Shown here: positions 25,831 through 34,129 of the stretch, piece by piece
Layout of the letters: each line of letters begins with the position of its first letter
Numbering within the stretch: position 1 is the first letter of the stretch
From: Chloroflexi bacterium UBA6077
Lineage (GTDB): Bacteria; Chloroflexota; UBA6077
Assembly: GCA_002436065.1 (NCBI GenBank)
Contig: DIXP01000112.1
Span: forward strand, 62,001-126,000
DNA: 64,000 nucleotides
Reading direction: 5' to 3'
Translations under genes and position numbers: made by a program
Notes under the pieces: model-generated
The model's input: the letters and a program-made list of their open reading frames with translations, nothing else
Database searches by the model: none
What the model was told of the DNA's origin: nothing

Positions 25831-27369
25831 TCACCCGATGCTGCCCGTATCCGACCCACCGGTTGGCCGGGGCGCCGTGTGCCCTCGTCTGATGACGAAC
25901 TTGACTAGAGGCGGCAATGCCAACGCTGTCAAGCCCAGCAGCAATAAGACCACAGTGATAGGTCGAGATAGCAGGTAGGAGGGATCCCCGTTGGCCATGA
26001 TCATCGTCTGGCACATGGTCCGCTCCATCATTGGGCCCAGGACGAGGGCTAGCACCAGAGGCGCCAGGTCGAATCCTATTTTCCTCAGAACGTAGCCCAT
26101 GATGCCCATACCAACCAGCACCGCAATGTCCAGTACGCTGTTGTTGACGCTGTAAGCACCCACCAGGCAGAGCACCACAACGACTGTCATAAGCATATGT
26201 TTCGGTACACGCAGCAAGTTGGCAAAAAGACCCACTAGCGGCAGGTTGAGAAGAAGCAACGCGACATTGCCCACGTACATGCTGGCCACGACTCCCCAGA
26301 AGACGTCAGGCCTCTCCTCGATCATCAGCGGCCCAGGCTGTACGCCGTGTATCATGAGAGCTCCCAGCAGCATCGCGGTAGCGGGGGCGAAAGGAATCCC
26401 TAGCGCGAGCAACGGAATCATCGCCCCAGCTGAGGCCGCGTTGTTGGCCGCTTCTGGACCGGCGACGCCCTCTATTGCACCTTTCCCGAATTCTTCTTTA
26501 TGCCTGGACACACGCTTCTCCAACGAGTAGGAGAGAAAAGTCGAAAGTACTCCCGCCGGCCCTGGCACTAGGCCAACGAAGAAACCGGCGCCAGTGCCAC
26601 GAAACATTGCTGGCAGCGATCTAGCCCACTCCTCTGAGTTTGGGAAGAGTTCGCGGAATTTGACCCTGGCAACGGCCGGCGAACTGGTCACTTGCTCGGC
26701 GATGACTAGGACCTCCGTGATGCCAAACAAGCCCATGGCGACCGGCACAAACTGAATGCCTTGGGAAAGCTGCACGTTGCCGAAAGTGAACCGAGAAATG
26801 CCGCTCAGCTTCTCCATGCCCACTGTACCTAGCAGCAGTCCTAGGCCGATCATCAGAAAAGCCCTAACGAGAGAGCCACCACCGAGGCGGGATAGGAACA
26901 GCAACCCCACCAAAGTGAGGGCGAAGTACTCTGGCGCACTGAACGAAAGAGCGATAGCAGCCAACTTCGGCGCGAAGAACTGAAGCCCAATGATCCCCAA
27001 TGTACCAGCAATGAATGAGCCTACAGCCGCAACTGTGAGCGCTGCGCCTGCGCGCCCCTTCTTAGCCATCTGGTAGCCATCCAGAGCCGTTATAACCGAG
27101 GTCGCTTCTCCTGGTACGTTCACGAGTATCGAGGTAGTGGAACCGCCGTACATAGCGCCGTAGTAGATGCCAGCCATCAGGATGATTGCCGTAGTGGCGT
27201 TGAAGGTGAACGTGACAGGGATCAGCAAGGCCATTGCGCCCAGCGGGCCAATGCCGGGCAGCACCCCGACCAGCGTGCCAAGGAGCACTCCCATCAAGCA
27301 GGCAAACAGATTCTCCGGCGTGAGAGCCACAGAGAAGCCGTACAGAAGACCGCTACTCAGCGATTCCAT
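25831..27369 (-). CDS. tctA: TctA-family large membrane subunit, tripartite tricarboxylate transporter
   Basis: 512 residues, about 11-12 hydrophobic segments. LMGVLLGTLVGVLPGIGPLGAMALLIPVTF is the TctA signature, with GIYYGAMYGGSTTSILVNVPGEATSV and GPEAANNAASAGAMIPLLALGIP. It forms the transmembrane channel for sodium-coupled carboxylate uptake with TctB and a TctC receptor. ATG 27369 has GGAGGT 7 bases upstream; the open frame above it overlaps tctB. Confidence 0.95.
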   Translation of the reverse strand: MESLSSGLLYGFSVALTPENLFACLMGVLLGTLVGVLPGIGPLGAMALLIPVTFTFNATTAIILMAGIYYGAMYGGSTTSILVNVPGEATSVITALDGYQMAKKGRAGAALTVAAVGSFIAGTLGIIGLQFFAPKLAAIALSFSAPEYFALTLVGLLFLSRLGGGSLVRAFLMIGLGLLLGTVGMEKLSGISRFTFGNVQLSQGIQFVPVAMGLFGITEVLVIAEQVTSSPAVARVKFRELFPNSEEWARSLPAMFRGTGAGFFVGLVPGPAGVLSTFLSYSLEKRVSRHKEEFGKGAIEGVAGPEAANNAASAGAMIPLLALGIPFAPATAMLLGALMIHGVQPGPLMIEERPDVFWGVVASMYVGNVALLLLNLPLVGLFANLLRVPKHMLMTVVVVLCLVGAYSVNNSVLDIAVLVGMGIMGYVLRKIGFDLAPLVLALVLGPMMERTMCQTMIMANGDPSYLLSRPITVVLLLLGLTALALPPLVKFVIRRGHTAPRPTGGSDTGSIG

Positions 27370-27382
27370 AGTGCTACCTCCC

Positions 27383-27841
27383 TCACTGTATCCACGCCCC
27401 GACAGGGAGTGGCACCCCCAACACAACCGAGAACAAACCGTAAGACGCGCCGGCAACGACCACAGCAGTCAATGTCGTATCCCGCCAGCTGCACATACCA
27501 AGGACGCGAAGAGCGACGACGGTAACGAGCCCTCCGGCCACCAAGTAACCGAGGGTCGTCAGAAGGCTAGCGTAGACGATCAGGCTCAATACCAGCCCCA
27601 GCACCCGCCGGCCGGGAGCACCGGCCGGCAGGATCCTCTCCGCCACAACACGTGTGTCCATCCGCCAAGACTCGACGAGCAAAGAGATGCTGAGTCCCAG
27701 CAGCAGCAGGCCGACGAGCGCCGGGAACAAGCCCGGGCCTGGCGACACCCACGTGCCGACCGGCAGAGCCAACGCCATCCCTATGTAGATGACCGCCAAA
27801 CCGGTGACGCAGATGCAGAATGTCAGATGTTGCGTGCGCAT
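27383..27841 (-). CDS. tctB: TctB-family small membrane subunit
   Basis: 152 residues with four hydrophobic segments (TFCICVTGLAVIYIGMALAL, LFPALVGLLLLGLSISLL, LGLVLSLIVYASLLTTLGYLVAGGLVTVVALRVLG, TAVVVAGASYGLFSVVLGVPLP). The VSPGPGLFPALVGLLLLGL region is typical of TctB. ATG 27841 has GAGGT; the in-frame GTG at 27862 would run into tctC. 13 bases before tctA. Confidence 0.9.
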   Translation of the reverse strand: MRTQHLTFCICVTGLAVIYIGMALALPVGTWVSPGPGLFPALVGLLLLGLSISLLVESWRMDTRVVAERILPAGAPGRRVLGLVLSLIVYASLLTTLGYLVAGGLVTVVALRVLGMCSWRDTTLTAVVVAGASYGLFSVVLGVPLPVGAWIQ

Positions 27842-27846
27842 CGGCG

Positions 27847-28824
27847 CTACCTCTGTTTCCACCCTACTAGTTCGGCGACCTTGCCGTTCGTTTCGTAGTC
27901 GCTCTGGAGCCTTTTCGCGAGATCCGCGCCGTTCAAGTAGTCGATATCCATCTTGTTATCCTGGGCGAACTTGGCGAAGTCCGCGCCATCCATCATCTTC
28001 TTGAATGCGTCATGTAGCGTCTTCACGATCTCATTAGGCGTGCCTTTGGGCGCTGCGATGAGGTAGTAGACCCCACCTGTTATGTCATAGCCCAGCTCCT
28101 TGAAGGTGGGAATGTCAGGCCAAGCGGAAATGTGCTGCGCCTCGTACACCGCCAGTGGGCGCAACTTTCCAGCTTTGACCTGAGGAATCAACGCTGAAGG
28201 GTGGGCTGCGTATGCATCTATGTGTCCGCCCAGTAGGGCCGGCAAGCCCTCCGCGTCACCTGCGTGCGGGACGGAAATAAAGTCGATACCAGAAGCGATC
28301 CGTAGTTGCTCGGCGCGGAGATGAGGCATGGTGCCAACACCCGAATTGCCTATCCTCACCTTGCCGGGGTTGGCCTTGGCGAAGGCCAGCAGATCTTGGA
28401 TCGTCTTGTATGGGGAATCGGCGTTCACGGCAAGGACGAAGGGTTGGTTCACTAGATTGATCACTGGCGTGAAATCTTCAGGCCCTTTGTAAGGGAGCGC
28501 AGCGCGGTGCGGCTGAAGGGAGATCCCAGCTACGCTCAGCAGGCCGATTGTGTAACCGTCAGGCTTAGCCTGTGCCACCTCAGCAGTGCCGATCGTCGTC
28601 GACCCACCCTCGCGGTTCACCACGACGATGGACTGTGATAACTGACCCTTCAAGAGCTCGGCTGTGGTCCTTGCCGTCAGGTCCATCGCGCCGCCGGCCG
28701 GTTGGGGCACGACAAGTGTAACTGGTTTAGTCGGGTAAGAAGCCTGGCTGGCGCAACCGTTGAGAGCCAGAGCGAGAAGCAGGATTACCAAGCCTAGACT
28801 CACGGTGGTGATTGCCCTTTGCAC
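27847..28824 (-). CDS. tctC: TctC/Bug-family solute-binding lipoprotein
   Basis: 325 residues from GTG 28824. The upstream ATG 28839 contains AAGGAGG as its own second and third codons, and that AAGGAGG is exactly spaced to serve the GTG, so GTG is preferred. Signal peptide with lipobox LNGC (Cys24); Bug fold PVTLVVPQPAGGAMDLTARTTAELL, VAQAKPDGYTIGLLSV, APKGTPNEIVKTLHDAFKKMM. It captures the carboxylate for TctAB. First gene of the tctCBA operon; regulator lacI lies 676 bases upstream. Confidence 0.94.
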   Translation of the reverse strand: MQRAITTVSLGLVILLLALALNGCASQASYPTKPVTLVVPQPAGGAMDLTARTTAELLKGQLSQSIVVVNREGGSTTIGTAEVAQAKPDGYTIGLLSVAGISLQPHRAALPYKGPEDFTPVINLVNQPFVLAVNADSPYKTIQDLLAFAKANPGKVRIGNSGVGTMPHLRAEQLRIASGIDFISVPHAGDAEGLPALLGGHIDAYAAHPSALIPQVKAGKLRPLAVYEAQHISAWPDIPTFKELGYDITGGVYYLIAAPKGTPNEIVKTLHDAFKKMMDGADFAKFAQDNKMDIDYLNGADLAKRLQSDYETNGKVAELVGWKQR

Positions 28825-29515
28825 GGTGTCCTCCTTCATAAGTCGTACGGGAAATAGCCCGGACTCACGTGGATGTCGGTACCAAATACTTGGGAATTCT
28901 TAGAGACTCTCCCAGGCCGCAACTGCCTGACTCGGCACGTTTGGCATTCGGCGCGATCACACTAGACTTCGATGTTCGGCGATGCTCAGACAATCATCTG
29001 CTAGATTCTTCACCGTCCTCTCACTTAGCGTCTGCGCCGAAATGTGCGTCCACAGGCGTCCAGCAAGCAATGTTGGAGGCCTGCCATCTGCCGACTGACA
29101 CCTCCTCTCTCGCCCGCGTGCTCTCGCTACGAATCTGCGAGCTGCTCATCTGGCCACCAAGTCCTGCACAAGTTCACGCCTTCCGTCGCGTCCGCGGTGG
29201 CAGCATCGGCACCTATTTTGTGAGCAAAGCCGGGGGCACCGGCGTCCCACCTAGGACGGCTTTCAAGTTTCGACGGAACCCAGCCTTTGCAGTCGGTCCT
29301 CGGGCGAGCATTTGTCCGGTATCTCGATACCGTGAACGCTTTGCAGAAGCCGTAGATCCCGGCCCTCAGGACTGAGGGTAAACACGACGCCCAATGCGGT
29401 TATAGAGTGGCGCTCGGCCTGTTACCGGAAGGCTTATAGCTCCAGCTATCTGCAGTGGACAGGGATGCCGATCCACCGACAGCTTTCACCTTCGCTAAAG
29501 GGGTTCGGGACAGAA
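28825..29515. other. 691-base region between lacI-type gene and tctC
   Basis: No convincing gene in either strand; an open frame at 28869-29375 (+) lacks any recognisable domain or ribosome site. It holds a palindrome CGGTATC-TC-GATACCG (29317-29332) resembling half-sites of the lacI operator. The tctC promoter was not identified. Confidence 0.5.
29317..29332. promoter_or_regulatory. Candidate secondary LacI-family operator
   Basis: Seven-base perfect arms CGGTATC / GATACCG around TC. They match the GATACCGG half-site of the operator at 30652-30681 but with wider spacing. It lies inside the lacI-tctC gap. Confidence 0.35.
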
Positions 29516-30601
29516 TCATCGATCGCCCTGCGGAACTGTGGAACTGCGCACGACCAGCCTTGGTTCAAATACCTGTGGTGAAGCCGGTGCGGTCCCGCTG
29601 CTAGCGATATCTACCAAGAGATCGAACGCGGCCCGCCCGAGTCTATGCAGGGGCAAGTCGACGGTAGTAAGCGGCGGGCAGGTCACGCCCGAGAGAATCG
29701 TCCCGCCAAATCCAGCCACGGCAAGATCGTCCGGGACTCGTCGACCCAGATCACGGCACGCCAACAGCACACCGCAGGCGACCATGTCGCCGCAGGTGAT
29801 GATCGCCGTGATCTCCGGGTGCTCGGTGAGCAGTACTCTTGCCGCCTCGCGTCCGCCACGAATATGGTGGTCGGTGACAATGTCGCCCGTCTCGCCAGTG
29901 TCGCTCGTTAGCTCACGATACGTCTCCTGGTGAGCGCCAAGCACCATCCACTCAGTGGCCGGTTGCACGCCATACTCGCCGAGGGCATCTGAGTAGCCAC
30001 GCACCTTCTCTTCAGTAAAATCGAAGAACACCGGCGACTTGATAAGGCCAATCCGGCGGTGTCCGAGTTCGAGAAGATGCCGAGTCACAGCATAGGCGCC
30101 CCGGTAGTAGTCCAAGAGCATAATCCCGAAGTTGTCGATACAGCAGTTGCGGTTGACCAATACGCCCGCCGCTACCGAGCGGCCGACTGTGCGCAGTTCC
30201 TTGTCGGGCAGGCGAGACCCGTACCAGATGATGCCGTCGACGCGCTTGTCCTGCAGCATCCGCACAGCGACCATTTCCCGCGCGGGATCCTCCGCAGTGC
30301 TGCAGATTACTACGCTGTATCCTTTGGCTAGGGCTTGATCCTCTATCCCTCTGATCAGCCTCGCGAAGAATGGGCTCGTGACGTCGGTGAGAAGTAACCC
30401 GATTGTCTGAGTCTTGCCCGTGACGAGACCGCGAGCCATCGAGCTAGGGCGATAGCCAAGGTCTTTGATCACCGACGTGACTTTGGCGGCGGTCTCCTTA
30501 CTGACGTCGCCTTTGCCGTTGAGCACACGAGAAACGGTCATCTTGGAAACGCCAGCCTGAGAAGCAACATCAGAGATAGTGGGGTTGAATCGCTCGTTCA
30601 A
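29516..30601 (-). CDS. LacI-family transcriptional regulator
   Basis: 361 residues. HTH plus hinge TISDVASQAGVSKMTVSRVLNGKGDVSKETAAKVTSVIKDLGYRPS (residues 8-53), then a periplasmic-binding-protein-like effector domain (IGLLLTDVTSPFFARLIRGIEDQALAKGYSV, DGIIWYGS, HRRIGLIKSP, ITCGDMVACGVLLACRDLG). The start is TTG 30601 with AAGGAG 10-11 bases upstream. It likely represses itself through the palindrome at 30652-30681 and probably the tctCBA-maoC-caiB-E2/E1 genes; effector unknown. Right-most gene of the IS-bracketed island. Confidence 0.94.
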   Translation of the reverse strand: MNERFNPTISDVASQAGVSKMTVSRVLNGKGDVSKETAAKVTSVIKDLGYRPSSMARGLVTGKTQTIGLLLTDVTSPFFARLIRGIEDQALAKGYSVVICSTAEDPAREMVAVRMLQDKRVDGIIWYGSRLPDKELRTVGRSVAAGVLVNRNCCIDNFGIMLLDYYRGAYAVTRHLLELGHRRIGLIKSPVFFDFTEEKVRGYSDALGEYGVQPATEWMVLGAHQETYRELTSDTGETGDIVTDHHIRGGREAARVLLTEHPEITAIITCGDMVACGVLLACRDLGRRVPDDLAVAGFGGTILSGVTCPPLTTVDLPLHRLGRAAFDLLVDIASSGTAPASPQVFEPRLVVRSSTVPQGDR

Positions 30602-30651
30602 GCGAATGCCACTCCTTGTGAACTCTCTCCGGCAGATGCGGTCGAACTCGC

Positions 30652-30681
30652 ACCGTTACCGATACCGGTATCGATAACGGT
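30652..30681. promoter_or_regulatory. LacI-family operator, 30-base near-perfect palindrome
   Basis: Only one base pair breaks symmetry. It can be read as two overlapping 16-base sites, CCGTTACCGATACCGG and CCGGTATCGATAACGG, each centred on a C-G step as in LacI-family operators. It abuts the -10 element of the regulator promoter, so it would cover the transcription start. Confidence 0.8.
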
Positions 30682-30710
30682 ATCCTAATAGCGTTGGGTG
30701 GTCTTGTCAA
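30682..30710 (-). promoter_or_regulatory. Sigma70-type promoter for LacI-family gene
   Basis: Minus strand TTGACA (30710-30705), 17-base spacer, TAGGAT (30687-30682). The operator begins directly downstream, and the IS copy B end is 10 bases upstream of the -35. Confidence 0.75.
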
Positions 30711-30720
30711 GGGGTTTGTT

Positions 30721-31745
30721 CTGAGATCCGTGCATAACTGAGATAGGAGGAGGATGGGGTAAAGTTTAGGGAGAGACTAGCTTTTCAGGAGAACCGATGG
30801 ACCTGGCACCTGTGCAGCAGAGCATGCTGGATGACTACCTTGCAGCCTTCGATCCGTTGATAGGAGATAAGTGGACGGAGCGGACCTTTCGAGGGACGGT
30901 ACAGGGGATCATCGGCGCCGAGAGTCTGGTGGGCTCTCGGATCGCCGCTTTTCCCCCTCACCTTGTGACGGGAGGGCACAATGGGGAGCAACGAGTGAGG
31001 CGAATGGCTAGGGGCGAGAGCACCAAGCGGTCTGAGATGGATGCCGAGCATCTCACGGAGAGGCTGCGGAAGCGGGGGCTGGAGCAACTTCGGGATGAGG
31101 AGGAGGTATGGGCAATCGTGGACCCTTCCGAGTTGCGTAAGCCGTATGCCAAGGAGATGCCGGCCCTGATGCGGGTGCGTAAGACCGGTTCTGAGAAAGG
31201 CATGGTGCCGGGATACCGGACGCTGAACGTCCTGGGGGTGGGGAGAGAGGGTAGACGGGGAGCGCGCTACCACCAACTGTTCAGCAGCCAGGCAGAGGGA
31301 TTTGAGAGCGAGTCGACCGAGATCCAGAGGGCGCTCTCGATGGTCGGGGAGAGCCTGACCAGCAAGAAGGTGACCTACCTGATGGACAGCCAGAAGGATG
31401 TGCTCGGCTGGGAGGACGTGCAACTGATGGACCTAGAGGCCATTCGCACCCTGGTTGCCCTCGGCTGGGTGGCTGCCGGCTTCCTTTACGAACTAGGCGT
31501 GACTCTGGAGTGGCCCGAGGTCCAATTGCTGGCTCGCCTGGGCGGCTGGATCCCCAAACCCAACCGCCCTCCCGGCAAGACTATCCTTTCCAAAGGACTC
31601 CAGCAGCTACTAGATCACCTGGCGACAGAGGCGATCCTCGCCGACGAAATCCGGCGTAACGGTGCTCTCCCGCCGCGCATCGCCGCCTTCCTCGGCCCCA
31701 ACTGGCAGCCTGCCTCTTGAGTCACCAGTTATGCACGGATGTCAG
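30721..31745 (+). mobile_element. IS4-like deletion derivative, copy B
   Basis: 1025 bases with inverted ends: CTGAGATCCGTGCATAACTG at 30721-30740 and its near-complement at 31726-31745 (one mismatch). Direct orientation relative to copy A (17168-18174). No clear target duplication. The two copies enclose the carboxylate-catabolism island. Confidence 0.87.
30797..31720 (+). pseudogene. Internally deleted IS4-like transposase (copy B, open frame intact)
   Basis: 307 residues from ATG 30797 (CAGGAG upstream). The N-terminal part has ERTFRGTVQGIIGAESLVGSRIA and KVTYLMDSQKDV; the C-terminal part has DLEAIRTLVALGWVAAGFLYELG and LARLGGWIPKPNRPPGKTILSKGLQQLLDHLATEA. IS4-family transposases of this type are usually about 400 or more residues. 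The segment expected between YLMDSQ and the late helical region, including the rest of the DDE core, is absent although the frame stays open. Probably inactive and mobilised only in trans. Confidence 0.8.
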
Positions 31746-32055
31746 GTTGGACAGGGTGGTTCGATGCAGCAGGGTGTGAGATGCCACACTAGACCGCGAA
31801 GAGCCGGCGAGATAGTGCAGGACCGACTTGAGGGGGTCGAACGAGGCGCGGATCTCGCCAGGGTTACGAGAGCCCCGGGCCGGGAGGCAAAGCAGCATTG
31901 CCGGGAGTGCGGGGCGCTCCTGCCTACTGGAGCCGGTCCACCACATTGTCTCCAGAGGTGGAACGGTGTATCGTGCCCCTCCTGTCGGGCGAGCCGCCCG
32001 CGCTCCCGGCCTTGAGTCGCGTACAGCGACCCGTTAGAACCGCTACGGCGCCATG
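31746..32055. other. 310-base region right of IS copy B
   Basis: No gene recognised. 31983-32012 carries a fragment (GGGCGAGCCGCCCGCGCTCC) resembling one arm of the repeat inside the mannosyltransferase gene. Confidence 0.4.
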
Positions 32056-32430
32056 CTAGGAACTGCCTTCTTCCTCTGGGTTCTCCCTGGGTGTGAGGCC
32101 CTCTCCGACGCCTGGAGGCGCCGCGTTCCGCACAGGCATACGTGGGTTGCTCTCCTGGCCGTAGGCCCCCTGATCGTAGGCACGGTCGCCCGCGCCGGGA
32201 CGGGTCTCCCCCCAACCCTCGGCCACGAGGCTCTCCCAGCTCTCCTCGGGCACATCGTCCTGATCTACGATGTTGGCGTCGGGCGCAATCTCCTCGTCTC
32301 CCGTCGCTATGAAGGGGCCTAGTTCCGGGTGGTCCAGGTCAAAGTAGGTGTGGCCAGGAATCAAGTTGTTACCGGGAGGGCCGTACGGGCCCGCCCCTGT
32401 CGATCTCTTCTGTCTCTCGGGTTCAGCCAC
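32056..32430 (-). CDS. Hypothetical hydrophilic protein
   Basis: 124 residues from GTG 32430 with GGAGG 7 bases upstream. Acidic, Gly/Pro-rich, no membrane segment, no recognised domain (GHTYFDLDHPELGPFIATGDEEIAPD). Biased composition suggests a disordered protein. The good ribosome site and uninterrupted frame favour a real gene, but no function can be assigned. Confidence 0.5.
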   Translation of the reverse strand: MAEPERQKRSTGAGPYGPPGNNLIPGHTYFDLDHPELGPFIATGDEEIAPDANIVDQDDVPEESWESLVAEGWGETRPGAGDRAYDQGAYGQESNPRMPVRNAAPPGVGEGLTPRENPEEEGSS

Positions 32431-32479
32431 CTCGCGTCCTCCGCACGGTTAGAGTTGGGATACTGCATCGTGGAGGCCC

Positions 32480-32519
32480 GGGGTGCATGGAGGCATCTTG
32501 GAATGCCTCCATGCACCCC
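32480..32519. terminator. Strong hairpin downstream of mannosyltransferase gene
   Basis: Perfect 17-base arms (GGGGTGCATGGAGGCAT and its complement) around a 6-base loop, between the GT87-like stop at 32582 and the hypothetical gene. No T-run on the minus strand. Confidence 0.55.
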
Positions 32520-32581
32520 GGTTCCATCCGATCCCATGGAGATGGAGCGTCAGGAGGGGCAATAACCGTGCCCCGGAGTGG

Positions 32582-34129
32582 CTATACTGAGGGGGAGGAC
32601 TCCACGGGAGTCACCCGAGGGCGGCGCAGTAGCCAGCGCCCCATGGAGAGAAGCATCAGCAGAAAAAGGGGGCCGTACTCCGCGGCCCTGACCCAGACCC
32701 AAAGGCCCGGGGGGAAGCCGGGCCGGTAGGTGAGGTCGGTCAGGGTGACGAGACCCGACAGGAGCAGCCATCCCAGGGCCGGTTCCAGGCGAGGCAGGCC
32801 GCGGGGATTCGCGGTGAGGAAGAAGCAGAGGAAGGGTACCATCCAGGTGAGGTACCAAGGCTCCACGACGGCGTTCAACAGCAGGAACAGCCCTACCAGG
32901 TGGTAGGAAGAGCGCAGCAGCCCCCTCCAGTCGCCGCCATTTCGCCACAACCTGAGGGCGAGTAAGAGGGAAGCCACCGCCATGAAGACTCCCGCCGCCA
33001 TCCTGGAAGTCGCTTCAGGGTCGAGGGATATCGCTCCCGCTGCTCTGAGCAGGATGTAGCCGAGGCTATCGTTGAAGCGGGCATCAGATGCCTCAAGGAG
33101 CAAGCCGCTGAGGCCCGAACCGGCCCGCAGCCAGGGGAACATGCCACCCACTACCGACACCGCGGCGGCGAGCAGCCCCGCCATGCCCCAGAAGGGCAGG
33201 AAGAGCGGCCCCACCATAGCCGGCACCAACTTGACCAGCACCGATGCCCCCAGCAGCAATCCGCTCAGCCATCGCCTACCCAGCGCAACCGCCCATACTG
33301 CCCCCAGCAGGGGCAGGATCATCCCAGCGTCGTAGTGGGCACTGTGGGTAAACTGGACCAGTACCAGAGGATTCCATGCGTACACCAGCACCCGCCGCCG
33401 GTCAAGTCCCGCGAGGGGGAGCATGCTGAGCAAGAGTACAACCACGCCCAAGTCGAGCAGCAGGGCCGCAACCTGCATCGCCTTCAGGCTCTCGGGGGCG
33501 ATGCGGTACACCACGGCGAAGAGGGCTTCGGCCAGGGGAGGATAGGGGGTGGCCATGTCCTTGTGGTTGATGCCCTCCCAGAGGGGGCCGCGCAGGTAGC
33601 TCAACTCCGGCGCCGCCGGGGGGTAGAGGTGGGGATCAACGCCGGCGTTCAGCAGCTTGCCGTCCCACACGTAGCGGAACAGGTCGTCGGAGAGGCTGGG
33701 CGTAGTGGCGAGCAGCGCAAGCCTGAACAGGAGCGCCAGGCCGAGGATGACGGCCAACTGCGTGGGCCCGCTCCATCCACGCAACGGCCACCAGCCACGC
33801 CGGACGGTTGATCGGCCTAGTGCTCCGCCAAACTGGTTTCGATAGGCAGCCAGATGGCGGCCTATGCCGGGAGCGCGGGCGTCTCGCCCACACGAGGAAC
33901 TGGCGGGCGAGACGCCCGCGCTCCCGGCAGGCGGTTCCCGCCGCTTATCAGGATGCTCACGATGCAAGACCAGCACGACCGCCACCAGGTAGAAAGCGAA
34001 GGACACCAGGAACCAAGCCACGTGGCGCGCCAAGTTCGCCCCCGGCGGCACTACCAGAGCGGCAACACAGTAGCTGCCCACACCAACGCCGCACAACGGC
34101 AGCGCGAGTTGGAACCATACCCTACTCAT
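32582..34129 (-). CDS. GT87-like integral-membrane mannosyltransferase
   Basis: 515 residues, about 10-12 hydrophobic segments. The catalytic-loop region SDDLFRYVWDGKLLNAGVDPHLYPP and TPYPPLAEALFAVV is characteristic of polyprenol-phosphate-mannose-dependent GT-C transferases (DUF2029/GT87 type). The family transfers mannose from lipid-linked donors to envelope glycolipids at the outer membrane face. Residues about 68-89 read AGSAGVSPASSSCGRDARAPG, the direct translation of a palindromic dispersed repeat; this segment replaces a cytosolic loop after the second helix. ATG 34129. Divergent from the metallophosphoesterase gene. Confidence 0.85.
   Translation of the reverse strand: MSRVWFQLALPLCGVGVGSYCVAALVVPPGANLARHVAWFLVSFAFYLVAVVLVLHREHPDKRREPPAGSAGVSPASSSCGRDARAPGIGRHLAAYRNQFGGALGRSTVRRGWWPLRGWSGPTQLAVILGLALLFRLALLATTPSLSDDLFRYVWDGKLLNAGVDPHLYPPAAPELSYLRGPLWEGINHKDMATPYPPLAEALFAVVYRIAPESLKAMQVAALLLDLGVVVLLLSMLPLAGLDRRRVLVYAWNPLVLVQFTHSAHYDAGMILPLLGAVWAVALGRRWLSGLLLGASVLVKLVPAMVGPLFLPFWGMAGLLAAAVSVVGGMFPWLRAGSGLSGLLLEASDARFNDSLGYILLRAAGAISLDPEATSRMAAGVFMAVASLLLALRLWRNGGDWRGLLRSSYHLVGLFLLLNAVVEPWYLTWMVPFLCFFLTANPRGLPRLEPALGWLLLSGLVTLTDLTYRPGFPPGLWVWVRAAEYGPLFLLMLLSMGRWLLRRPRVTPVESSPSV
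33866..33928. repeat. Palindromic dispersed repeat inside the mannosyltransferase gene
   Basis: Perfect 24-base inverted arms at 33866-33889 and 33905-33928 (core GAGCGCGGGCGTCTCGCCC) with a 15-base loop. In frame, adding about 21 residues to the protein. Confidence 0.9.

Noticed and set aside
25622..26014. 130-codon minus-strand frame overlapping the tctA end
   Set aside because: Overlaps the real tctA frame and a palindrome; the sequence is not protein-like.
28869..29375. 168-codon plus-strand frame in the lacI-tctC gap
   Set aside because: No ribosome site, no domain and irregular composition; left as non-coding.
17168..31745. Classical composite transposon with target-site duplications
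   Set aside because: Outer flanks show no matching duplication and both elements appear transposition-deficient, so only a composite-like arrangement is claimed.
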